Shown: piece after piece, positions 52,304 to 60,518 of the stretch
Layout: every line of letters begins with the position of its first letter
How positions within the stretch are numbered: the first letter of the stretch is position 1
Assembly (NCBI RefSeq): GCF_014656055.1
Contig: NZ_BNBR01000002.1
Span: forward strand, 871,164-935,163
Origin: Streptomyces griseosporeus
GTDB taxonomy: Bacteria; Actinomycetota; Actinomycetes; Streptomycetales; Streptomycetaceae
Direction of reading: 5' to 3'
Length of the DNA stretch: 64,000 nucleotides
Notes under the pieces: generated by a model
The model's input: only the letters and a program-made list of their open reading frames with translations
What the model was told of the DNA's origin: nothing
Database searches by the model: none
Position numbers and translations under genes: made by a program

Positions 52304-52315
52304 GACAACGTTGTC
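52304..52315. promoter_or_regulatory. Candidate LacI-family operator
   Basis: Perfect 12-bp palindrome GACAACGTTGTC with a central CG, the classic LacI-family operator form, between the divergent ROK kinase and LacI genes. Confidence 0.7.
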
Positions 52316-52404
52316 CAGGCTCTATGCTCGACGCCACATCCTCATACAGACCGTGGATCGCCGCATCCCGCGGACGTCGAGACGACAGGACAGGACCCCG
52401 CATC

Positions 52405-53442
52405 GTGCCCGAGACCGCCCGCCTCTCCGGAAACCGGTACGGCAACCGGCCCACCATGAAGGACGTCGCCGCCCGCGCCGGTGTCGGGCTGAAGACCGTC
52501 TCCCGTGTGGTCAACGGCGAGCCCGGCGTCACCCCGGAGACCGAACGGCGGGTGCAGGAGGCCATCGAGGCGCTGGGCTTCCGCCGCAACGACAGCGCGC
52601 GGGTGCTCCGCAAGGGCCGTACCGCCAGCATCGGCCTGGTCCTGGAGGACCTCGCGGACCCCTTCTACGGCCCGCTGAGCCGCGCCGTCGAGGAGGTGGC
52701 CCGCGCCCACGGCGCCCTGCTGATCAACGGGTCCAGCGCGGAGGACCCCGACCGGGAGCAGGAGCTGGCGCTGGCGCTGTGCGCCCGGCGGGTGGACGGC
52801 CTGGTGGTGATCCCGGCCGGGGACGACCACCGGTACCTGGAGCCGGAGATCAAGGCGGGCGTGGCGACGGTGTTCGTGGACCGCCCCGCCGGGAAGATCG
52901 ACGCCGACTGCGTCCTGTCGGACAACTACGGCGGCGCGCGCGACGGCGTCGCGCATCTCGTCGCGCACGGGCACCGGCGCATCGGCTTCATCGGCGACAT
53001 GCCCCGCATCCACACCGCCGCGGAGCGGCTGCGCGGCTACCGCGCGGCCCTGGAGGACGCGGGGATACCGGTGGCCGACGCGTGGATGTCCCTCGGCGTC
53101 ACCACGCCCGAGCGGGTGCGCCGGGCGGCGGAGGAGATGCTCTCGGGGCCGGAGCCGGTCACCGCGATCTTCACCGGCAACAACCGGGTGACCGTCACCG
53201 TGATCCGCGTCCTCGCCGAGCACGCCCGCCGGGTCGCCCTCGTCGGCTTCGACGACATCGAGCTGGCCGATCTGCTCCAGCCGGGCGTCACGGTCGTCGC
53301 GCAGGACGCCGCCGCCCTCGGCCGTACCGCCGCCGAGCGGCTGTTCCGGCAGCTCGACGGAAGCCTGGTCGTCCCGGAGCGGATCGAGCTGCCGACCCGG
53401 CTGATCACCCGCGGCTCCGGCGAGCTGCCCCCGGCGGACTGA
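52405..53442 (+). CDS. LacI-family transcriptional regulator
   Basis: This 345-residue regulator has the HTH TMKDVAARAGVGLKTVSRVV, followed by NGEPGVTPETERRVQEAIEALGF and hinge SARVLRKGRT. A periplasmic-binding-protein-like effector domain follows (SIGLVLEDLADPFYGPLSRA, VDGLVVIPAGDDHRYL, VALVGFDDIELADLLQPGVT). GTG 52405 has AGGA 9 nt upstream; ATG 52456 would remove the residues before the HTH. The palindrome at 52304-52315 suggests autoregulation and control of the sugar kinase. Sugar effector inferred only from context. Confidence 0.9.
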   Translation: MPETARLSGNRYGNRPTMKDVAARAGVGLKTVSRVVNGEPGVTPETERRVQEAIEALGFRRNDSARVLRKGRTASIGLVLEDLADPFYGPLSRAVEEVARAHGALLINGSSAEDPDREQELALALCARRVDGLVVIPAGDDHRYLEPEIKAGVATVFVDRPAGKIDADCVLSDNYGGARDGVAHLVAHGHRRIGFIGDMPRIHTAAERLRGYRAALEDAGIPVADAWMSLGVTTPERVRRAAEEMLSGPEPVTAIFTGNNRVTVTVIRVLAEHARRVALVGFDDIELADLLQPGVTVVAQDAAALGRTAAERLFRQLDGSLVVPERIELPTRLITRGSGELPPAD

Positions 53443-53449
53443 GGCGCCC

Positions 53450-54310
53450 GTGGAGGACCGCACCGAGGGACGACCCACACAACCCGCGCCCGCCGACCGC
53501 GACCGAGCGGACGGGGGCGACCGTACGCTCGTGGCGCTCGGGCTGGCCGACGCGCCGCGGGAGAATCCGCTGCTGTATCCGGGGGCGTGGCCGCGGGAGT
53601 CCGGGCTGCTGGACGGCGACCGGCTGCTGCCGCTGGACCGGCTGGTGTACGAGGACCGGGCGCCGGTGCTCGCGGTCGGCTCCAACGCCTGCCCCGCCCA
53701 GCTCCGGCACAAGCTGGACGAGGCCGGTCTGTCCTCGCCGGTCCCGATGGTGCGGTGCCGGGTGCGCGGCCTGGACGTGGGCGTCTCCGCGCACGTCAGC
53801 CGCCTCGGCTATGTCTCGGCGTCGCCGGTGCGGGCCCCCGGCGCCGTACGGGAGCTGTTCGTCATCTGGCTGGACGCCGAGCAGTTGGCGGTCGTCGACG
53901 CCAGCGAGGGCGTGCCGCTGGCGCGCGGCAACTTCCGCCGCGCCTGGCTGCCCGCGCCGGACGTGCGGGTGGAGCCGGAGGGCGGGCCGGCCCTCCCCGG
54001 GGTGTTCGGGTACGTCAACCGGCACGGCGTGCTGCACGACGGCAGCCCCGGCACCCCGCGCGGCCACCCCGGCCAGCGCGCCCTGCTGACGGAGCTGCTG
54101 CTGCGCTCGCCTCGGCTGCGGGAGCTGTTCGGGGGCACGCCGGAGGAGTTCTGCGCGCGGGCGCGGGCGGACGCGGCGCTGTGCGCGCGGGGGACGCGGC
54201 TGCTGGCGGAGGAGCAGTGGGTGACGGCGTCCGGGCTGGAGCGGTACGTCGGGGCTCAGCAGACCGGGAGTCCGGGCACCGGCTCGTCGTTGTTGCCGCC
54301 CTTCACGTAG
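53450..54310 (+). CDS. Gamma-glutamylcyclotransferase-like protein
   Basis: GTG 53450 lies 8 nt after the LacI stop. The 286-residue protein has APVLAVGSNACPAQLRHKLD, resembling the YGSN substrate loop of gamma-glutamylcyclotransferase-fold proteins, and PGAVRELFVIWLDAEQLAVV. The N-terminal 30 residues are charged and disordered. The last 55 bp overlap the 3' end of the convergent Ser/Thr kinase gene. Fold assignment is from the loop motif only; activity unknown. Confidence 0.65.
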   Translation: MEDRTEGRPTQPAPADRDRADGGDRTLVALGLADAPRENPLLYPGAWPRESGLLDGDRLLPLDRLVYEDRAPVLAVGSNACPAQLRHKLDEAGLSSPVPMVRCRVRGLDVGVSAHVSRLGYVSASPVRAPGAVRELFVIWLDAEQLAVVDASEGVPLARGNFRRAWLPAPDVRVEPEGGPALPGVFGYVNRHGVLHDGSPGTPRGHPGQRALLTELLLRSPRLRELFGGTPEEFCARARADAALCARGTRLLAEEQWVTASGLERYVGAQQTGSPGTGSSLLPPFT

Positions 54311-56139
54311 ACGTCGCTGACCCACACGCCGGTGTTGCCGCTGTCGTCGTCCGTCTTCGCCCACCACACGTTGGTCCACTCGCCGTAGGTCTCGCGGCGG
54401 CCCAGGTTCTGCTGGCAGTAGAAGTAGTTGGTGCCCGCGTTGAGGACGCCGGCCTGGCTGCCCGAGGCGGTGTAGGACGTTGCGGTGCGCCAGACCTGGC
54501 AGTTGTACTTGCCGCCGCCGATGGCGTGGCAGGCGGGCGCGGGTGCCGGTGCCCGGCTGGTGGCGGTGCCGCCCCCGCCCGTCGTACCGCCGGTGCCGCC
54601 CGCGGCGGCGGACCTCGACGGGGCGGTGGTCGTCTCGCGTGCCGCGGTGGGTTCGGGCTCGTGGGTGCCCGCCTCGGGCGTCGGGGACGCGCCGGGCTGT
54701 TTCCCGTCATCTGTCGTCGTGGCCTTGGGCGAGGGTGCGCCGGAGCGGACGGTGCCGTTGGTCGTGGTCGGTGCGGAGGCGCCGAGGGACGCCTGGGAGG
54801 CCTCCGGGCCGGATCCGGCCCGCGGCGCTGCCGGGTCGTCGCCGTTGCTCACCAGGGCGACGGTGACCCCGGCGGCGGCGAGCACGACGGTGACGGCCAG
54901 GGCGGCGAGGAGCGCGCGCCCCTTCCGGCGGGGCGGGGTGGAGGTGACCGCCGTGGGGGTGGAGGCGGGGCCGGTCGGGCCGTACGGGTGCGGCGGATGC
55001 GCTGCGGCGCCGAAGGCGGGGGCGGGGTGCGTCGCGGGGGCGCCCGATGCGAGTTGAGCCCCGTGCCCGTAGAAGCCGGGCGCACCCGACGGGGGCTGCC
55101 CCGCCGACCCCGGCCCCGCCGCCGTCGGACCCACCGCTCCCGGACCCGCCACCCCAACCCCTGGCCCCGTCGGCTGCACCGGCCCGAAGCCCGGTGGTAC
55201 GGCGGGCAGGCTGCGCTCGGTCTCCTGGTGTGCGGGGGGCACCGGGCCGCCCCGCAGCGGGGACGTCGGTGCGTCGGGGCTTCCGGCCGCCACCGCTTCC
55301 AGCAGCTCGCGGGCCTCGGCCGCGTCCGGGCGGGCGTCGGGGCGCTTGTCCATCAGCCGCCGAAGGACGGGGGCCAGGGGGCCGGCCAGGCGGGGCTCGG
55401 GCAGCGGCTCGCCGACGATCGCGGTGAGCGTCGAGAAGGTGGAGGTGCGGCGGAAGGGCGAGGCGCCCTCCACGGCCGCGTACAGCGTGGCGCCGAGGGC
55501 CCACACGTCGGAGGCGGGGCCGGGATGGGCGCCCTGGGCGCGCTCGGGGGCGAGGTAGTCGAGGGAGCCGACGATCTCGCCGCTGCGGGTGAGGTGCGTG
55601 GCGGAGCCGTCGCCGGGGTCGTCCATGGTGGCGATGCCGAAGTCGGTCAGCACGACGCGGCCCGACCGGTCGAGGAGGATGTTGCCGGGCTTCACGTCGC
55701 GGTGCAGGACACCGGCGGCGTGCGCGGCGGCCAGCGCGTCGGTCACCTTCGCGCCGATGACGGCCGCCTCGCGCGGGTCGAGGGTGCCGCTCCGGCGCAG
55801 CACGTCGTCCAGGGACGGCCCGTCGACCAGTTCCATGACGATCAGGGGGCGGCCGTCCACCTCGGCGATGTCGTGCACGGCGACGACACCGGGGTGGCGT
55901 ACCCGGGCCGCCGCGCGGGCCTCGCGCTGCATGCGCAGCCGCAGGTCGGCGAGTTCGGGCGCGTCGGCGTCCGTGTAGGTGCGCAGTTCCTTGACGGCGA
56001 CCTCGCGGCCGAGGACCTCGTCGACCGCCCGCCAGACGACACCCATACCGCCCCGGCCGAGCTGCGCCGTGATCCGGTAGCGCCCGGCCAGCAGCCGGCC
56101 GGCCCCGTCCGTCTGTCCGTACTCCCCCGTCGTCACCAC
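54256..56139 (-). CDS. Transmembrane serine/threonine protein kinase
   Basis: In this 627-residue protein the kinase domain (about 20-280) has P-loop GRGGMGVVW, Lys in EVAVKEL, catalytic HRDVKPGNILL, DFG in LTDFGIA and APE in YLAPERAQG. A Pro/Gly/Ala-rich linker leads to one membrane helix (RALLAALAVTVVLAAAGVTV near 405-425). A Thr/Pro-rich stalk and an exposed C-terminal domain follow (YNCQVWRTATSYTASGSQAG, NYFYCQQNLG, NVWWAKTDDDSGNTGVWVSD), resembling SH3-like secreted Streptomyces modules. No PASTA repeats. Two GTG codons are adjacent at the start (56139, 56136). Ligand and substrates unknown. Confidence 0.92.
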   Translation of the reverse strand: MVTTGEYGQTDGAGRLLAGRYRITAQLGRGGMGVVWRAVDEVLGREVAVKELRTYTDADAPELADLRLRMQREARAAARVRHPGVVAVHDIAEVDGRPLIVMELVDGPSLDDVLRRSGTLDPREAAVIGAKVTDALAAAHAAGVLHRDVKPGNILLDRSGRVVLTDFGIATMDDPGDGSATHLTRSGEIVGSLDYLAPERAQGAHPGPASDVWALGATLYAAVEGASPFRRTSTFSTLTAIVGEPLPEPRLAGPLAPVLRRLMDKRPDARPDAAEARELLEAVAAGSPDAPTSPLRGGPVPPAHQETERSLPAVPPGFGPVQPTGPGVGVAGPGAVGPTAAGPGSAGQPPSGAPGFYGHGAQLASGAPATHPAPAFGAAAHPPHPYGPTGPASTPTAVTSTPPRRKGRALLAALAVTVVLAAAGVTVALVSNGDDPAAPRAGSGPEASQASLGASAPTTTNGTVRSGAPSPKATTTDDGKQPGASPTPEAGTHEPEPTAARETTTAPSRSAAAGGTGGTTGGGGTATSRAPAPAPACHAIGGGKYNCQVWRTATSYTASGSQAGVLNAGTNYFYCQQNLGRRETYGEWTNVWWAKTDDDSGNTGVWVSDVYVKGGNNDEPVPGLPVC

Positions 56140-56246
56140 TGCCCCGTTTCTGTGACACGCACTTCGGCGCCGTACAGACTACGGGGCGGCGGTGACGGCG
56201 GCGGCCGTCGGCCGCGGCTGTGACCGATCCTGCGCCCCGGGGGCGG

Positions 56247-57542
56247 TTACCGGGCCGTCGCGGTCAGGTCGCCGCGCCGGGGGGCCGCGAAGCCCTCCAG
56301 GGCGGTGCGGGTCAGGCCGGTCGCCTCGGCCACCTCGGTGTCGTCGAGGGCGCCGCAGTCCAGTCCGCGCAGCAGGTAGCCGCTGAGGGCCTTGGCGGTG
56401 GCGGGCTCGTCCATGACGTCGCCGTCGGTGTGGGCGGCGTAGCGGGCGAGGCGGGCGGCGGCCTGCTCGAAGCCCTCGCGGTAGAAGGCGAAGACGGCCG
56501 CGTAGCGGGTGGGGATGTGGCCGGGGTGCATGTCCCAGCCCTGGTAGTAGGCGCGGGCCAGGGCGCGGCGGGTGAGGCCGTAGTGCAGCCGCCAGGCGTC
56601 GTGGACCTTCTCGGTGGGGCCGACGGGCAGGACGTTCGTCGAGCCGTCCGACACGCGTACGCCGGTGCCCGCGGCGGCGACCTGCATGATCGCCTTGGCG
56701 TGGTCGGCGGCCGGGTGGTCGCTGGCCTGGTAGGCGGCGGAGACGCCGAGGCAGGCGCTGTAGTCGAAGGTGCCGTAGTGCAGGCCGGTGGCGCGGCCCT
56801 CGGCGGCCTGGATCATGCGGGCGACGGTGGCGGTGCCGTCGGCGGCGAGGATGGACTGGCTGGTCTCGATCTGGATCTCGAAGCCGATCCGGCCGGGCGT
56901 GAGGCCGCGGGTCTTCTCGAACGCCTCCAGGAGGCGGACCATCGCGGTGACCTGCTCGGGGTAGGTCACCTTGGGAAGAGTGAGGACGAGTCCGTCGGGC
57001 AGGCCGCCGTGCTCCAGCAGGCCGGAGAGGAAGATGTCGAGGGTGCGGATGCCGCGGTCGCGGACGGCGGCCTCCATGCACTTCATGCGGATGCCCATGT
57101 ACGGCGCGGCCGTGCCGCCGGCGTACGCCTCGGCGATCAGCCGGGCGGCGCGGGCGGCGTCCTGGTCCTCGTCGGCGCCCTTGTAGCCGTCCTCGAAGTC
57201 GACGCGCAGGTCTTCCACCGGCTCGCGCTCCAGCTTGGCGCGGACCCGGGCGTACACGGGCTCGGCGAGGTCGTCGGGCAGGCCGAGGACGGCGGCGAAG
57301 GAGGCGGTGTCCGGGGCGTGTTCGTCGAGGGCGGCGAGGGCCTGGTCCCCCCAGGAGCGGATCGTGCCGGCGACGAAGACGTCGCCGGGGACGTAGACGG
57401 TGTGGACGGGCTGGCGGGTGCCGGGGTCTCCGGGGTAGCGGCGCTCCAGTTCGGCGTCGACCGGGGCGAGCGAGGCGCTGATCTCCTCGCTGACGGCGCC
57501 CGCGAGGCTCGTCGACACCTTCTCCTGCTGGCCCTGACCCAT
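56247..57542 (-). CDS. DUF6986 family aldolase/citrate-lyase-like protein
   Basis: This 431-residue TIM-barrel protein is related to HpcH/HpaI aldolases and citrate lyase beta: VEDLRVDFEDGYKGADEDQD, LTLPKVTYPEQVTAMV, IGFEIQIETSQSIL and GLHYGTFDYSACLGVSAAYQ provide the metal- and acid-binding segments. Families like this cleave or form C-C bonds with glyoxylate- or pyruvate-type substrates. Transcribed alone from a promoter with an IclR-type dyad (57573-57587), which in Streptomyces suggests a link to purine/allantoin or glyoxylate metabolism; this is inference. Confidence 0.82.
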   Translation of the reverse strand: MGQGQQEKVSTSLAGAVSEEISASLAPVDAELERRYPGDPGTRQPVHTVYVPGDVFVAGTIRSWGDQALAALDEHAPDTASFAAVLGLPDDLAEPVYARVRAKLEREPVEDLRVDFEDGYKGADEDQDAARAARLIAEAYAGGTAAPYMGIRMKCMEAAVRDRGIRTLDIFLSGLLEHGGLPDGLVLTLPKVTYPEQVTAMVRLLEAFEKTRGLTPGRIGFEIQIETSQSILAADGTATVARMIQAAEGRATGLHYGTFDYSACLGVSAAYQASDHPAADHAKAIMQVAAAGTGVRVSDGSTNVLPVGPTEKVHDAWRLHYGLTRRALARAYYQGWDMHPGHIPTRYAAVFAFYREGFEQAAARLARYAAHTDGDVMDEPATAKALSGYLLRGLDCGALDDTEVAEATGLTRTALEGFAAPRRGDLTATAR

Positions 57543-57572
57543 CCCGCACCCTCCTGATCGCGCAACCCTGTT

Positions 57573-57587
57573 TTCCGCTGTACGGAA
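57573..57587 (-). promoter_or_regulatory. Candidate IclR-family operator
   Basis: TTCCG-CTGTA-CGGAA, an inverted repeat 31 bp upstream of the aldolase start, in AT-richer sequence. A related half-site ATCCGTA follows at 57594-57600. IclR-type regulators often bind TTCC/GGAA dyads; the specific regulator is not in the window. Confidence 0.55.
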
Positions 57588-57680
57588 TCAACAATCCGTA
57601 GAGTGAAGTTATCCGCCGATCTTCCCGCAGGTCAACACCCTGTCCACGGCGCGGGCACGTCCCGGGTTCCAGGATGCGCC

Positions 57681-57715
57681 GAGGCCCCCGTGACCGCGCG
57701 GGTCACGGGGGCCTC
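57681..57715 (-). terminator. Strong terminator after etfA
   Basis: Perfect 15-bp stem GAGGCCCCCGTGACC (57681-57695) with GGTCACGGGGGCCTC (57701-57715), 5-nt loop, 19 bp beyond the etfA stop. Confidence 0.85.
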
Positions 57716-57733
57716 GGGCCGCTGGTGCGGGGA

Positions 57734-58696
57734 TCAGCCCTTGCGGGCCTTGATCTCCTCGGTCAGCTGCGGGACGACGTCGAACAGGTCGCCGACGACG
57801 CCGTAGTCCGCCAGCTCGAAGATCGGGGCCTCGGGGTCCTTGTTGACGGCCACGATGGTCTTCGAGGTCTGCATGCCGGCGCGGTGCTGGATCGCGCCGG
57901 AGATGCCGTTGGCGATGTACAGCTGCGGCGAGACCGACTTGCCGGTCTGGCCGACCTGGTTGGTGTGCGGGTACCAGCCGGCGTCGACGGCGGCACGCGA
58001 GGCACCGACGGCCGCGCCGAGGGAGTCGGCGAGCGCCTCGATGATCGAGAAGTTCTCGGCGCCGTTGACGCCACGGCCGCCGGAGACCACGATCGCGGCC
58101 TCGGTCAGCTCGGGGCGGCCCGTCGACTCACGGGCGGTACGGCCGGTGATCTTCGTGCCGGTCGCCTTGTCGGAGAAGGTCACCGACAGGGCCTCGACCG
58201 CGCCGGCGGCCGGGGCGGCCTCGACGGCCGCGCTGTTCGGCTTGACCGTGATGACCGGGGTGCCCTTGGCGACGCGGGACTTGGTGGTGAAGGAGGCGGC
58301 GAACACCGACTGGGTGGCGACCGGACCGTTGTCCGAGGCCTCCAGGTCGACGGCGTCGGTGATGATGCCGGAGCCGATGCGCAGCGCCAGACGGGCGGCG
58401 ATCTCCTTGCCCTCGGCGGAGGACGGCACCAGCACGGCGGCCGGGGAGACCTGCTCGACGGCGGCCTGCAGGGCGTCCACCTTCGGCACGACCAGGTACT
58501 CGGCGTACTCGGACGCGTCGTGGGTGAGGACCTTGACCGCGCCGTGCTCGGCGAGGGCGGCGGCGGTGTCGGCGGCGCCGTTGCCGAGGGCGACGGCGAC
58601 GGGCTCGCCGATGCGGCGGGCCAGGGTCAGCAGCTCCAGGGTCGGCTTGCGGACGGCACCGTCCACGTGGTCGACGTAGACGAGAACTTCAGCCAT
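57734..58696 (-). CDS. etfA: Electron transfer flavoprotein alpha subunit
   Basis: The 320-residue protein has an N-terminal nucleotide-fold domain (EVLVYVDHVDGAVRKPTLEL). The FAD-binding C-terminal domain has IVVSGGRGVNGAENFSIIEA, GASRAAVDAGWYPHTNQVGQTG, LYIANGISGAIQHRAGMQ and VAVNKDPEAPIFELADYGVV. With EtfB it carries electrons from acyl-CoA dehydrogenases to the quinone pool. It follows etfB by 72 bp on the same strand and ends at a strong terminator. Confidence 0.97.
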   Translation of the reverse strand: MAEVLVYVDHVDGAVRKPTLELLTLARRIGEPVAVALGNGAADTAAALAEHGAVKVLTHDASEYAEYLVVPKVDALQAAVEQVSPAAVLVPSSAEGKEIAARLALRIGSGIITDAVDLEASDNGPVATQSVFAASFTTKSRVAKGTPVITVKPNSAAVEAAPAAGAVEALSVTFSDKATGTKITGRTARESTGRPELTEAAIVVSGGRGVNGAENFSIIEALADSLGAAVGASRAAVDAGWYPHTNQVGQTGKSVSPQLYIANGISGAIQHRAGMQTSKTIVAVNKDPEAPIFELADYGVVGDLFDVVPQLTEEIKARKG

Positions 58697-58768
58697 GGGA
58701 TTGCTCTCCTGCGGAATGCGAAGTCTTGGGGGCGGAAGGGAAGGTGAGCCTCAACGGGCCGACGACCC

Positions 58769-59557
58769 TTAGATGAACTTCTGGCTCGCGAGGAACTCAG
58801 CGAGCTGCTTGCCGCCCTCGCCCTCGTCCTTGACGATCGTGCCCGCGGTGCGCGCGGGACGCTGGGCCGCGCCGTCGACCACGGTGTAGGCGCCGTCGAG
58901 ACCGACCTCCTCGGCGTCGATCTCCAGGTCCTCCAGGTCCCAGGACTCGACCGGCTTCTTCTTGGCCGCCATGATGCCCTTGAAGGACGGGTAGCGGGCC
59001 TCGCCCGACTGGTCGGTGACCGACACGACCGCAGGCAGGGACGCCTCCAGCGTCTCGCTCGCGGCGTCGCCGTCGCGGCGGCCCTTGACCGTGCCGTCCT
59101 CGACGGAGACCTCGGACAGCAGGGTGACCTGCGGGACGCCGAGGCGCTCGGCGAGCAGCGCCGGTACGACACCCATGGTGCCGTCGGTGGAGGCCATGCC
59201 GGAGATGACCAGGTCGTAGCCGGCCTTCTCGATGGCCTTGGCCAGGACCAGGGAGGTGCCGATGGCGTCGGTGCCGTGCAGGTCGTCGTCCTCGACGTGG
59301 ATCGCCTTGTCGGCGCCCATGGACAGCGCCTTGCGCAGGGCGTCCTTGGCGTCCTCGGGGCCCACCGTCAGGACGGTGACCTCGACGTCGTCGTCGGAGT
59401 TCTCGGAGATCTGCAGCGCCTGCTCGACCGCGTACTCGTCCAGCTCGGAGAGCAGACCGTCCACGTCGTCCCGGTCGACGGTCAGGTCATCGGCGAAGTG
59501 CCGGTCGCCAGTGGCGTCGGGCACGTACTTCACAGTGACAACGATCCTCAAGCTCAC
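58769..59557 (-). CDS. etfB: Electron transfer flavoprotein beta subunit
   Basis: In this 262-residue AMP/FAD-domain subunit, the start IVVTVKYVPDATGD matches the family, and the adenine-binding segment is VLAKAIEKAGYDLVISGMAS, then TDGTMGVVPALLAERLGVPQ. GTG 59557 has GGAGA 6 nt upstream. First gene of etfBA; an 18-bp palindrome (59590-59607) lies in its leader. Confidence 0.97.
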   Translation of the reverse strand: MSLRIVVTVKYVPDATGDRHFADDLTVDRDDVDGLLSELDEYAVEQALQISENSDDDVEVTVLTVGPEDAKDALRKALSMGADKAIHVEDDDLHGTDAIGTSLVLAKAIEKAGYDLVISGMASTDGTMGVVPALLAERLGVPQVTLLSEVSVEDGTVKGRRDGDAASETLEASLPAVVSVTDQSGEARYPSFKGIMAAKKKPVESWDLEDLEIDAEEVGLDGAYTVVDGAAQRPARTAGTIVKDEGEGGKQLAEFLASQKFI

Positions 59558-59589
59558 GCCGGCTCTCCTACTGCATCGTCATTTCTCGG

Positions 59590-59607
59590 CTGCCTGCTTG
59601 CAGGCAG
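59590..59607 (-). promoter_or_regulatory. Palindrome in the etfB upstream region
   Basis: CTGCCTGC-TT-GCAGGCAG, perfect 8-bp arms, 33 bp before the etfB start. It could be an operator or a leader hairpin. A weaker TACT-CGTC-AGTA dyad at 59667-59678 might be a TetR site. Both roles are inferred. Confidence 0.45.
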
Positions 59608-59776
59608 CATAGGCGCCTGAAGCGGCCCATCCCGGTCCGGGGCGACCCGCGCTCCGACCGAAATATTACTCGTCAGTACACCCAGTTCCTGCCCGCTAAG
59701 CAAGCGCTTTGAACTGTGACCTGTGCAACGCAGCGTAACCGGAATGGGACGAGGCCGCAGGAGAGCCGGACCGTGA

Positions 59777-60286
59777 TCAATCACGCAGAGCAGTGAAGCG
59801 GCCCTGGTGGTAGAGGAGCGGACGGCCCGGGCCGGCGGGGTCTCCGAGCGTCACCTCGGCGAGCACGATCCGGTGGTCCCCGGCGGGCACCCGGGTGACG
59901 ACCCGGCACACCAGCCAGGCCAGGACGCCGTCGAGGACGGGCACGCCCTCGGGGCCCTCGTGCCAGACGGTCGGGGCGCCGAAGCGGTCGGCGCCGCTGC
60001 GGGCGAAGGTGGCGGCCAGCTCCTGCTGGTGCTCGCCGAGTATGTGGACGCCGACGTGGTCGGCCCGGGCGATCGCCGGCCAGCTGGAGGCGCCGGTCCC
60101 GATGCCGAAGGACAGCATCGGGGGCTCCGCCGAGACGGAGGTGAGGGAGGTGGCGGTGAAGCCGACGGGGCCGTCGGCGCCGCGGGCGGTGATCACGGCG
60201 ACTCCCGCCGCATGGCGCCGGAAGACCGAGCGCAGCAGGTCGGGAGAGGCGAGGGCGGGGGTGGCCAGTTCGGGCACGGCCGTCAT
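59777..60286 (-). CDS. Flavin reductase-family protein
   Basis: The 169-residue FMN-binding split-barrel protein has FRRHAAGVAVITARGADGPV, GFTATSLTSVSAEPPMLSF, NH/GVHILGEHQQELA and HRIVLAEVTLGD. It supplies reduced flavin to monooxygenases or uses bound FMN directly. AAGGA lies 7 nt before ATG 60286. A cysteine-containing leader ORF ends 44 nt upstream, suggesting cysteine-linked control and a role in sulfur acquisition, such as reduced flavin for a sulfonate monooxygenase elsewhere. Confidence 0.88.
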   Translation of the reverse strand: MTAVPELATPALASPDLLRSVFRRHAAGVAVITARGADGPVGFTATSLTSVSAEPPMLSFGIGTGASSWPAIARADHVGVHILGEHQQELAATFARSGADRFGAPTVWHEGPEGVPVLDGVLAWLVCRVVTRVPAGDHRIVLAEVTLGDPAGPGRPLLYHQGRFTALRD

Positions 60287-60330
60287 GGAGTTGTCCTTCT
60301 GCCGGGGATGACGAGCGGATGCGTGGCTGC

Positions 60331-60411
60331 TCAGCAGCTCGGACAGCACGCGCTCGCGGTCCGGGCGAGGTCCACGTGGACGCGCCCGTAGAGAAGGAGT
60401 TCCGAAGGCAT
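60331..60411 (-). CDS. Cysteine-containing leader peptide upstream of flavin reductase
   Basis: A 26-residue ORF starting at ATG 60411 encodes a peptide with the pattern RVHVDLARTASACCPSC. This matches the HVDLxRxxSAxC signature of short Streptomyces leader peptides found before cysteine and sulfur assimilation genes, as recalled from annotation practice. Upstream, TTGAC-GTGCGCA-GTCAA (60431-60447) forms a dyad in the promoter region. The three Cys codons near the end could couple ribosome stalling to flavin reductase expression. Confidence 0.72.
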   Translation of the reverse strand: MPSELLLYGRVHVDLARTASACCPSC

Positions 60412-60518
60412 AAGGTCAGGCTGACGATAGTTGACGTGCGCAGTCAAGTACGTTCCGCGATGTGGGAGCAGGCTCACTCGCGTCACCCGGTCGCTCACAC
60501 GGTCGCTCACACGGCCGC

